The position numbers and the translations under genes were made by a program. Below, piece after piece: positions 25,699 through 33,339 of a stretch of 64,000 nt of DNA (positions are counted from its first letter, which is position 1; the number at the start of each line of letters is the position of its first letter). Source of the stretch: Microbulbifer donghaiensis. Lineage in GTDB: Bacteria; Pseudomonadota; Gammaproteobacteria; Pseudomonadales; Cellvibrionaceae. The notes beneath the pieces were generated by a model that was not told where the DNA came from, searched no databases, and worked only from the letters and a program-made list of their open reading frames with translations. The stretch spans positions 992,001 to 1,056,000 of the forward strand of contig NZ_FQVA01000001.1 in assembly GCF_900129095.1 (NCBI RefSeq). The letters are read 5' to 3'.

Positions 25699-26529
25699 AT
25701 GAAAGCAAGCAAAGCCGAATTGAGCCGACAGGCCCGTGCCGAGGGGCGCAGTTCCTTCCCAGCCCACTGTAACAAGTGCGGTAAGACAACCGAACACACA
25801 GCCCAGGTTAAGCCGAAGTGCAAACCGTGCCAGTACGCTAGGTCCAGCAAATGGCAACGGGAGAACGCCCAACAGGTCCAGGTCCGCCGGCAAGAGAGGC
25901 GCTCGGAAGACGCAGAGCGCTACAAGGCCAGAGTGCGAGCGCAGGTCGCGAATCGTCGACGAGTACAACAGCAGCGGGCACTGGAGCCGCGTCGGAAGCC
26001 CCCTGCGTGGCGCCAGGTCCCGTGGCTGCACGATGCCCACAAAGACCTGAAGTCACAGGTCTACGCTGCGGAGTGGGCCATAGATGCATTTACGGGGTAT
26101 GTGGGCAACGAACACAAAGTAAAGAAAGCAGAGAAGACGCTTGAAGAGCTGCGCAAGATCGACCCGTTTGCCCCAGCAGAGCAGAGATGGGACGTGTACC
26201 GCACCGTCGTGGTGGCCCACGCAGAGATGCGCTGTGGAGAATTTCAGCAACTCCCAGAAGTGCCGAACAATCCTAGCGAGGCGAAGTGGCGGGCCATCAA
26301 GGAGGTCGCGAAGGAGTTGGACCCGCTGTCGGATGAACAATTGGAAGCGATGCTGGAGGAGGCCGAGTCACTGGCGGGTGGTCTCCTCAGCCGGAACGAC
26401 TATAGGCGCGGGAGGCCGAAGCTAGGCGGGAGTCATGCACTCGAACAGAGCCTAATGCTCAAAAACCTGCAAATAGACACCGAGCGTACACCCGACGTGA
26501 TCGTTCGCCACCCTCGCGTAAATAAATGA
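25699..26529 (+). CDS. Hypothetical protein with N-terminal zinc ribbon
   Basis: This 276-residue basic protein is not recognised. It starts with a Cys4 motif (CNKCGKTTEH..., then CKPC; pattern C-x2-C-x14-C-x2-C, residues 25-46) that should bind zinc and perhaps nucleic acid. An arginine/glutamine-rich helical region (residues 50-105) follows, and then a mixed helical C-terminal half. I chose the ATG at 25699; a TTG at 25639 is possible. Its stop overlaps the ATG of the ParB-like gene (ATGA), so the two are made together. Confidence 0.7.
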   Translation: MKASKAELSRQARAEGRSSFPAHCNKCGKTTEHTAQVKPKCKPCQYARSSKWQRENAQQVQVRRQERRSEDAERYKARVRAQVANRRRVQQQRALEPRRKPPAWRQVPWLHDAHKDLKSQVYAAEWAIDAFTGYVGNEHKVKKAEKTLEELRKIDPFAPAEQRWDVYRTVVVAHAEMRCGEFQQLPEVPNNPSEAKWRAIKEVAKELDPLSDEQLEAMLEEAESLAGGLLSRNDYRRGRPKLGGSHALEQSLMLKNLQIDTERTPDVIVRHPRVNK

Positions 26530-27677
26530 GAAGCACCAAGATGAGTAATCACTTTAAGTCACTGCCCCTCCAGTTTCAGCACTGGTTCAAGGAGTCCACG
26601 CCTCACCACTTCCCAGTCGAGGAAATTGCCGAGTGCATCCAGAAGCGGAGCGACAAGACTGACCCCGACCATGTCGAGGTTCTGCGCATGGCGCTGGGGA
26701 GCAAAACGCCTATCGACCCTATCTCCATTTTTATGGTTGAGGGGAAGGCTGTCTTGGTCGATGGCAACCACCGCCTCGCCGCCGCGAAAGAGCTGGAGCG
26801 CAAGACCATCAGTGCCCATGTCTACAAGGGGCGGACAATGGAAGACGCCCACATCTTCGCCCGCTGGAAGAACAATCAAAACGGGAAGGGACTACTGCCA
26901 CAGGACAAGGCCGCCGGGATTCAGGAACTGCTAGCCGATGAGCGGTATCGCCCGCTATTCATCGAGGAGTATCGGGTGAGACCCAAGATTCTCGCTCAGT
27001 TGGCTGGCGTCTCACTCAGTACCGCCCGGAGTCACCTGGAGCCCACCGCCAAGAAACTCCGCGACCGACGCGACGCCACCATCCTCCAGCGCCGCGCCGA
27101 AGGGTTGAGCGACAAGAAGATCGCCGAGGAGGTCGGATTCTCGGAGCAGGCCGTCAGGGATCGTCGCAAAGTCCTTGAGGCTGGGGACGGCAACGCACGG
27201 ACTCAGCGTAGCGAGCCCCCAGAATCGGTCATGGGTGAAACTGGAGCCCAATCCGAGTCAGCCCGAGGCTTATCTCTAGAATCAATCATGGTTGAAGCTG
27301 GGGAGGTTCAGCGACCACCCGAGGGCCCTACGCCTTCCCGAGGCGAGCCTGATCTTCCGGCCCCCATAGTGGAGGAAAAGAAGGCCGGTGCTACGTCTGA
27401 TCATACGTCCGTTGTCGAGGACATCCTACGGCAGACCATTCAATACGCAGGCATCGGTCTTCAGAATGTCGTCAATACGCCTCATATGTTTCAAGAAGTC
27501 ATCGAGTTCCTGCGAGACAACCCGTCAGCACACGGCCGCCTGGAGACGGCAAAAGTGTTCATTGGCCAGCTTATGTGGATGGTCGAAAAGGAGTTGCCGG
27601 AGCAGGCGAAGCAGGTGGACAAAACTCTCAGAAAGGCCGTGTTCGAGCACTCCCAAAGTCAGCGCCAAACCAAATAA
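26526..27677 (+). CDS. ParB-like N-terminal domain protein
   Basis: This 383-residue protein has a ParB/sulfiredoxin-fold N-terminal domain: residues 25-37 (PHHFPVEEIAECI) and the nucleotide-site-like VDGNHRLAAAKEL (about 78-90). Two helix-turn-helix-like segments follow (AQLAGVSLSTARSHL and SDKKIAEEVGFSEQAVRDRR), then a proline-rich linker and a helical C-terminus. It is not a chromosomal ParB, since no ParA is next to it. It probably binds DNA in the island, with the repeats upstream as candidate targets. An in-frame ATG at 26541 is an alternative start. Confidence 0.75.
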   Translation: MRSTKMSNHFKSLPLQFQHWFKESTPHHFPVEEIAECIQKRSDKTDPDHVEVLRMALGSKTPIDPISIFMVEGKAVLVDGNHRLAAAKELERKTISAHVYKGRTMEDAHIFARWKNNQNGKGLLPQDKAAGIQELLADERYRPLFIEEYRVRPKILAQLAGVSLSTARSHLEPTAKKLRDRRDATILQRRAEGLSDKKIAEEVGFSEQAVRDRRKVLEAGDGNARTQRSEPPESVMGETGAQSESARGLSLESIMVEAGEVQRPPEGPTPSRGEPDLPAPIVEEKKAGATSDHTSVVEDILRQTIQYAGIGLQNVVNTPHMFQEVIEFLRDNPSAHGRLETAKVFIGQLMWMVEKELPEQAKQVDKTLRKAVFEHSQSQRQTK

Positions 27678-27706
27678 TATCAGCAACCCATGAACGATCC
27701 CCACCT

Positions 27707-27737
27707 AAGGCCGGCGCAGAGATGCATCGGCCTTTTT
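27707..27737 (+). terminator. Intrinsic terminator after ParB-like gene
   Basis: A perfect 7-base stem AAGGCCG/CGGCCTT (27707-27713 with 27728-27734) ends in TTTTT. It closes the two-gene operon 30 bases after the ParB-like stop. Confidence 0.85.
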
Positions 27738-27756
27738 CATACCCGGAACCTATACC

Positions 27757-27945
27757 ATGCCCAAGACCACCCCCAACCGCGCCCAGCGCATCACATCTTA
27801 CAAGCCGTGCCTCTCAATCAAGGTCAAACTGCCTGAGGATACTGTGCGAAGGCTCGACGCCCTCCGCGCACAACTCGCAAAAGATCGCGGCCGTTCCTCG
27901 GTGTCACGGAGCGTCATGCTTGCTCTGTTGATATGCGGAGCATAA
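27757..27945 (+). CDS. Small ribbon-helix-helix-like protein
   Basis: This 62-residue basic protein has the pattern of a ribbon-helix-helix DNA-binding domain: a strand LSIKVKLPEDT, helix A VRRLDALRAQLAKDRG and helix B SSVSRSVMLALLICGA. Such proteins are small dimeric repressors or antitoxin-type regulators. No toxin gene follows. It starts 20 bases after a terminator and so should have its own promoter or be read through. Confidence 0.55.
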   Translation: MPKTTPNRAQRITSYKPCLSIKVKLPEDTVRRLDALRAQLAKDRGRSSVSRSVMLALLICGA

Positions 27946-28079
27946 ACGGCACTAGAAGTACGCACACCTCAGTCGGACGCCAATAGCTAAAGACGCGCCG
28001 TCGATTGATGGAAAAGCTTGAGGCCGAATTAGGCCAATTAGTCCCACCACCACCAATGACCAACTTAGGAAAATTACCC

Positions 28080-28571
28080 ATGAGAAGTTGCAACCCGGCA
28101 AGCATGAGCGAAGAGCTGGCCGGCCTGTATGGCACTAACACCAACACCGACGCAGAAGCCCGCACGCTGGCCTGGCAACTGCAGCCATCAACCGCACCGC
28201 CGACGAATACGCAATCTCCCGTGCTCAGTCCGACTACACGAACAGCCACACCGGTCACAAAGACGGCCAATGCGGTGCTGTTCACTTCTCTGTGCAACCG
28301 GTCATAGTTTTAAATTTGATAACGGTATATAGGTCACCGCCGCCGTAACTATGGGTATCTGTCCGTCCCACGTCGCACAGCAGCAAGGCTGGCGCCTGGC
28401 ATTACGCTCGATGACTCAGTGCCGTCCCAAGAAGACGCCACGCCGAGCAACGACATCAGCCACTGGAGGCCGAAGACATTCGGCACGAGCACGGTAGAAC
28501 GTGAACCACAATCATCTCACAGCGAACAGGCAATCCTCCACAACACCGAGAGGATGGGCAAAATACAATAA
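28080..28571 (+). pseudogene. Decayed, frameshifted coding sequence
   Basis: An ATG at 28080 with AGGAA upstream opens a frame that looks coding up to about 28180 (MSEELAGLYGTNTNTDAEAR). Protein-like sequence then continues in another frame from 28184 (INRTADEYAISRAQSDYTN) to a stop at 28346-28348. Another open frame without a start runs from 28323 to 28571 (ITLDDSVPSQEDATPSNDIS). I read this as one gene broken by two frameshifts, or two remnants; no family is recognised. The rest of 27946-28838 shows nothing else. Confidence 0.35.
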
Positions 28572-28838
28572 TTTTTGCGAGTCTATCGCCGTATAGACTG
28601 CTCAATATCAACCTATATGGCGACGATATCTTAGATGTTGATCACCCGTCTCGCCGTTGGGTTTTAACCTTAAAATTCTGCAACACATATCCTCTATGAC
28701 AACTATATCTATCGGGCCACCAAGGTAGGGGTTATACCATTACTTCAAGATTGGGTTTGCGCCACCCAAACGCAGTTCTCATCAAGGCGAAGATCGGTAT
28801 ATGACTACTTATTCTGGCTCACTCAAACAGGTTACGAG

Positions 28839-29186
28839 CTAGCCCCGATTTCTCATACGGAAACTTTTACGTTTTATAATACCCAAGGTAACTAGCAATC
28901 CGGAAAATAGCAGGGGAACTGCCATTAGAAATATTATATTTGCAAATGTAGATATATTAACTTTGTGAAACCCAGCGGGCGCATATAGCGTCAAGAGAGT
29001 AACGGATAGAATACTAATCGAAATACTTGCTGTGCAAAATCTTAGATTACTGTGAATGCCCACACTCGAAAGCCCACCTAATATTATGGCTATCCACGCA
29101 ACAAAACCGCTGAGTGCAGGATCGAGTATGGATGCAGGCAATATAATCACCGCCACAAAAATACTTAAAAAACCGAGCACTCTCAA
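28839..29186 (-). CDS. Hypothetical small membrane protein
   Basis: This 115-residue protein consists of four hydrophobic segments (about residues 3-20, 26-45, 52-68 and 82-104) and a basic C-terminus (KRKSFRMRNRG). No family is recognised. The DNA is much richer in A+T than the surrounding chromosome, which suggests recent acquisition. The start is TTG at 29186 with AGAGG upstream. Confidence 0.6.
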   Translation of the reverse strand: MRVLGFLSIFVAVIILPASILDPALSGFVAWIAIILGGLSSVGIHSNLRFCTASISISILSVTLLTLYAPAGFHKVNISTFANIIFLMAVPLLFSGLLVTLGIIKRKSFRMRNRG

Positions 29187-29283
29187 TCGGCCAGCCTCTA
29201 TTAAAGCTTTGCACTGAACATTCCAACATCATTCAATTTGGGCCACTGCGTACTCCGAGTGGCCCGACAGAAAACATCTAGAA

Positions 29284-30006
29284 TTAATTACTTCTAGACA
29301 CAACATCCGCAATCATGTCGATAAAACTCGCTTTCATCCCTCCCGTCAACCTCCTGTCTGCCTCAATTACAAACAACTTATTTCCTGACGTCGTGTAGAC
29401 TACTGTTGCCCACTTACCACCTTTATGTTTGATGTGAGTAAATGTGGCAGGACTCCCATTTATTTCAAGATTAGCTGAAGGCAAGGAAACCTTTGAATTG
29501 GGCTGCTCATCGATAATTAAATTGCCAAAATCCGTCTTAGTATAAAACTGTTTAAGCATTTGACCACCCAACAGAAGATACTTTTCAGAATCGTGTTTTA
29601 TATATTTTTCGTTTGGCAAAGTAATGGGGAATGGTAATTCGCCAAAATTTACACCATCCAGATCTGTGAAACCAAGGCTTTCCAGTGACTGGCTACGCCC
29701 CTGCAAATTTATCGCCTCGCGTCTTTCAGACATTCTAGCCTTGATGTACTCGGACCTCGGTGACTGATCTAACTTTTCGATAAACCCATACTTTGATAAA
29801 CTTTCTTTGTTTTTTTGAATTTTCCTCTCATCATCCTCCCTCAAAAATATTTTCATCGGAGCTCCGTGGGGGTGCTCAACAATGGCTATTGGCGTGCGCT
29901 CGACACCGTCAATCATCTCGGATTCGTTGGCTTCCACACCTGAAAATGCCAAATCCGAATACACTGTTAAAAATAAGATGAAAGCGCCACATTTCACTAA
30001 ATTCAT
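29284..30006 (-). CDS. Hypothetical exported protein
   Basis: This 240-residue protein has a signal peptide (MNLVKCGAFILFLTVYSDLA, cleavage near FSG) and a mature domain I do not recognise. The mature part has a charged helical first half (DDERKIQKNKESLSKYGF) and a beta-rich second half (SPATFTHIKHKGGKWATVVY). I chose the ATG at 30006 because it starts the signal peptide; the open frame extends 105 bases further into the upstream gene's region. AT-rich composition is shared with its neighbours. Confidence 0.65.
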   Translation of the reverse strand: MNLVKCGAFILFLTVYSDLAFSGVEANESEMIDGVERTPIAIVEHPHGAPMKIFLREDDERKIQKNKESLSKYGFIEKLDQSPRSEYIKARMSERREAINLQGRSQSLESLGFTDLDGVNFGELPFPITLPNEKYIKHDSEKYLLLGGQMLKQFYTKTDFGNLIIDEQPNSKVSLPSANLEINGSPATFTHIKHKGGKWATVVYTTSGNKLFVIEADRRLTGGMKASFIDMIADVVSRSN

Positions 30007-30070
30007 TTCCCTAAATCCTCTAGCAATAAATGAAGTAATCTTAGATTTGTTCCCATTACAAATAAGAAAC

Positions 30071-30550
30071 TCAATAAAATTGTTCAAAGTGCAAATTGCA
30101 GTCGCTGGCACTGGTATTGGTACTTACATAACCGCCCGTAGGGAAGATGGTTGTATGATATCCTGTGACACTCCATTTTGTGGTGACGCCGGGAATAAGT
30201 GTGCCATCAGGGTTGGGCTCTGACGATAAAAATGCGCCATGTACACCTGCGTGCCGTGTATCTAAAGTTGCGACATAGTAGCAGTAAAGGCCGTCCACTG
30301 TTTGAATGATACCAACTCCTACCGAGCAAGCGACAGGTGGATTTTCTGTCACATAATGCTTCATTACGCCATTTTCAAAATGGTGGCTGGTTACAACACG
30401 TAGTTCAGGGGGGTCAAAATAATTATAGGTTATTGACTCATTATTAAAACAATTGGCCCTACTAAAAAGATCTGCTGGCTCAGCCGCATATATATTTTCA
30501 GTAGCGAGAGCGCTGAGGACGGACAGAAAGGCGAATTTCCTCAAAGACAT
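30071..30550 (-). CDS. Hypothetical exported cysteine-containing protein
   Basis: This 159-residue protein has a signal peptide (cleavage near YAAEP, about residue 22) and a mature domain with four cysteines (FSRANCFN, VACSVGV, GLYCYYVA, SDCNLHF), probably two disulfides. It is beta-rich and not recognised. It lies 64 bases upstream of the other exported protein on the same strand, so the two probably form an operon. Confidence 0.65.
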   Translation of the reverse strand: MSLRKFAFLSVLSALATENIYAAEPADLFSRANCFNNESITYNYFDPPELRVVTSHHFENGVMKHYVTENPPVACSVGVGIIQTVDGLYCYYVATLDTRHAGVHGAFLSSEPNPDGTLIPGVTTKWSVTGYHTTIFPTGGYVSTNTSASDCNLHFEQFY

Positions 30551-31440
30551 TACTATGCATCCTTATAGTTTATGTGTTGAAAATTAACTCAACAATCTCC
30601 ATTGTCAGTATCAGCTCAGTTATTCAAAACCGCACACTCTTAGAATAACGAGTGTCGACTATACATCGCGAAAAACTGTTAGTCTGCACTTTATTACTGC
30701 GGTGGCATGAAATTTGTTTTCTATAAATAGATAGTTATTCTATTAATCCAAATTGAAATACAGCATCGGCCCGCCCTCTCAGCAAGTGGCTCATAAATCT
30801 ACAATGAGATGGGTTTTCAATGATTGGGCGTGTGAAAAGTATGCAAAGACAACCAGTTAACTTCATTTTGGCGAAAATCTCCCGAAGCCCTGTCAACCCT
30901 CCGATTGACCTCACAGGCCCAGCATGCAGAGATATTGATTGGCCCCGATTCCTTCGATGACTGTTTGAAGGGCGATGAGAAGGCAATGACAGCACTGGCA
31001 AACAGTGCCGGAGCTGTTACGAGGGCTCCGACGAGCTGGTACGCGACACACTGGAAAACCTTGGCCAGGACATTGGATATAATGCAACGTTGTAAGGTCT
31101 GTTCCGTAAGGAGCGAAAGTCTTCGAACGCTACCTAGTGTCCAGCCGAGCATCCCTGGACGATTACCGCAGCACCCTACTCGGTGCCCGTAGTAGCAACT
31201 ACGCAGGCGAAGTAAAACTATTGGATCGATTCAATGTCATGCGACAGATAGCGGGGGGCGCTGAGCCGGCCTGTAATCCACTATAAGCTGGCTCGGCGTC
31301 TGACCATGCGTCGACACCGGTGGAGACATTGAGAGAAGCGCACGGATAGCCGCACGGCAAGGGCAGCTACCCGAGGTTAGACAGAGAGTATCTGCCGGCT
31401 TTAGGTAGCTACCCTATTTTTTCGACCCTCCACACGCTGC
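30551..31440. other. Non-coding stretch at right edge of island
   Basis: About 890 bases hold no gene I can support. There is an ACACTC/GAGTGT hairpin (30634-30655), open but start-less frames with protein-like sequence at 31110-31286 (RYLVSSRASLDDYRSTLLG), the palindrome at 31259-31298, and two related hexamers near 31375 and 31405 (GGGCAGCTACCC and AGGTAGCTACCC), the second leading into TTTTTT. Composition returns from AT-rich to chromosomal within this stretch. Confidence 0.5.
31259..31298. other. Candidate right attachment site (40-base imperfect palindrome)
   Basis: Arms 31259-31270 (CGCTGAGCCGGC) and 31287-31298 (GCTGGCTCGGCG) pair with two mismatches around a 16-base centre. Size and symmetry fit a serine-recombinase att site. 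The right arm with its flank equals the 14-mer at 21779-21792 in reverse orientation. No T run follows, so it is not a typical terminator. Confidence 0.3.
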
Positions 31441-32805
31441 CTAAGCTTCGCCCCCCTCAGGTACACCAAGTTCATCACCCAGCCAGCGCTGGGTCAGGGT
31501 ACCGGCGGTCATGGCCCCGTTGACGTTGAGCGCGGTGCGCGCCATATCGATCAGCGGTTCCACCGAAATCAGCAGCGCGGCAATAGTCACCGGCAGTCCC
31601 ATGGCCGGCAGTACCACCAGCGCGGCAAAGGTGGCTCCACCGCCGACGCCGGCGATGCCGAAGGAGCTGATCACCACCACGCCCACCAGCGTGGCCAGCC
31701 ACACCGGGTCCAGCACATTGATGCCCATGGGTACTGCTACCATCACCGCGAGCATCGCCGGGTAGATACCGGCACAGCCGTTCTGGCCGATGGTCGCGCC
31801 GAACGAAGCGGAAAAATTGGCGATAGCCGGCGAGTTGCGCAGCTCGTCCACCTGGGTTTCCACATTGAGCGGAATGGTGGCAGCGCTGGAGCGGGAGCTA
31901 AAGGCAAACACCAGTACCGGCCAGACCTTGGCGAAATAGTGCAGCGGGCTGATGCCGTTCACCAGCAGCAGCAGTCCGTGCACCAGGAACATAATGGCAA
32001 TCGCCGCGAAGGAGGCTACAACGAAGCTGAACAGGTTAACGATATCCGCCCAGCTGGAATTGGCGATAAGACTCGCCACCAAAGCCATCACCCCGTAAGG
32101 CGTGAATGCCATGACCAGGCGCACCAATTTCATGACCCATACCTGGGTCACATGCACGAAGCGCTCGATCTGCGCGCCCTCTTCCGGGAACTCCCGCCGC
32201 ACGGCCAGCGCCGCCAAACCGAGCAGCACCGCAAACACCACCACCGCGATCACCGAGGTATCCCGCGCGCCGGCAAGATCCGCAAAAATATTCTCCGGGA
32301 TAAAGGAGGTAAGCATTTCCGGAATGCTCAGGTCGGTCACCCGGCCGATTCGCTCATTCAGCTCCGTCACCCGCGCCGCCTCCCGCGCGCCTTCGACCAG
32401 ACCGGCGGCGGACAGGCCGAAAAGTTTCGCCATCGACACGCCGACCAGCGCGGCAATCGCGGTGGTGCCCAGCAATACCGCCAGCACCGACACACTGATT
32501 TTCCCCAGCGCCTGGGTATGGCTCACTTTTACCACGGCAGCCAGAATGGAGATCAGCACCAGCGGCATCACCAGCAGGTGCAGCAGATTGACGTAGCTGT
32601 CACCAAGCATGTCGATCCACGGCAGTATTTCTGCCGGCACTGCACCCCAGCTCCGCGCCAGCTGCAGCAGCCCGCCGAACAGCACCCCCAGTAGCAGGCC
32701 GGCGAACACCGCCGGCGCCAGCGAATCCCGGCTGCGGTGCCAGCGGTTCAGCGGCCAGAGAAGAAAGGCGAAGAGAAGCAGCAGAAATAGCGAGCTGAAA
32801 TGCAT
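31441..32805 (-). CDS. tcyP: L-cystine symporter, DAACS family (TcyP/YdjN-like)
   Basis: This 454-residue inner-membrane symporter matches the E. coli TcyP (YdjN) pattern: IVMPLV-type VMPLVLISILAAV, FSSRSSAATIPLNVETQ, ATIGQNGCAGIYPAMLAV and EPLIDMARTALNVNGAMTAG. It belongs to the dicarboxylate/amino acid:cation symporter family, and the serine-rich hairpin and C-terminal substrate loop are intact. Uptake of L-cystine and related sulfur compounds is likely. It is the first chromosomal gene right of the island and ends 143 bases beyond the candidate att palindrome. Confidence 0.9.
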   Translation of the reverse strand: MHFSSLFLLLLFAFLLWPLNRWHRSRDSLAPAVFAGLLLGVLFGGLLQLARSWGAVPAEILPWIDMLGDSYVNLLHLLVMPLVLISILAAVVKVSHTQALGKISVSVLAVLLGTTAIAALVGVSMAKLFGLSAAGLVEGAREAARVTELNERIGRVTDLSIPEMLTSFIPENIFADLAGARDTSVIAVVVFAVLLGLAALAVRREFPEEGAQIERFVHVTQVWVMKLVRLVMAFTPYGVMALVASLIANSSWADIVNLFSFVVASFAAIAIMFLVHGLLLLVNGISPLHYFAKVWPVLVFAFSSRSSAATIPLNVETQVDELRNSPAIANFSASFGATIGQNGCAGIYPAMLAVMVAVPMGINVLDPVWLATLVGVVVISSFGIAGVGGGATFAALVVLPAMGLPVTIAALLISVEPLIDMARTALNVNGAMTAGTLTQRWLGDELGVPEGGEA

Positions 32806-32895
32806 AATGTGCGGATCCCGATTCCGACTATCTGGAAAAATGGCGGCATGCTACCAGCGGCGCGCCAGTCTCCTATAGTTACATTTGTTATAGTT

Positions 32896-33339
32896 TTATA
32901 AGCGACTCTGTTTCAGTGCCGCCCTAAGGCTTTCCAGTGTCTGTGGCCCGACTAAGGTCCGCTGCCACTGGCCGTCGGCCCCGATGATAAATGTCGTAGG
33001 GAGGACTTCGGGACGCGGCTGCCCCCAGCGCCCGGCCGGTTCCGCGGCCAGTACCGGGAAATCGATACCCAGCTTTTTCGCCTGTGCGTCAATAGTCTCA
33101 GCCGGCAGCTGATCGTAATTTATGCCGACTACCAGCACACGCGCGTCGCTGCCGACCAGGTGATTGAGTTCGGGGATTTCCTCGCGACAGGGTTTGCACC
33201 ACTCGGCCCAGTAGTTGACCAGCATGACCTTGCCGGCGGGCTCGACACTCTCGCCATCGACGGTCGGGAAACGAATCGAATCGCCGCTACACGCGCTTAT
33301 TGCGGCGCCCAACCACAGACAGGCTGCCCACCGAATCAC
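32896..33339 (-). CDS. TlpA-like thioredoxin-fold lipoprotein
   Basis: This 147-residue protein has a lipoprotein signal (LGAAISAC, lipidated Cys about residue 17) and a thioredoxin fold of the TlpA/ResA type with the redox motif WCKPC in VNYWAEWCKPCREEIPEL, and a cis-proline in VLPTTFII. It probably reduces disulfides on the periplasmic side. I chose the GTG at 33339; the open frame runs 69 codons further inside the yihY gene without a signal peptide. It overlaps the yihY 3' end by 53 bases, so translation may be coupled. Confidence 0.8.
   Translation of the reverse strand: MIRWAACLWLGAAISACSGDSIRFPTVDGESVEPAGKVMLVNYWAEWCKPCREEIPELNHLVGSDARVLVVGINYDQLPAETIDAQAKKLGIDFPVLAAEPAGRWGQPRPEVLPTTFIIGADGQWQRTLVGPQTLESLRAALKQSRL

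Noticed and set aside
30735..31192. Three overlapping 88-111 codon frames on both strands
   Set aside because: None has a ribosome site or protein-like pattern, and they contradict each other.
21834..31300. CRISPR array or known anti-phage system in the island
   Set aside because: Repeats are few and irregular, with no spacer-repeat periodicity. No Cas, restriction, retron, CBASS or toxin-antitoxin pair was recognised.
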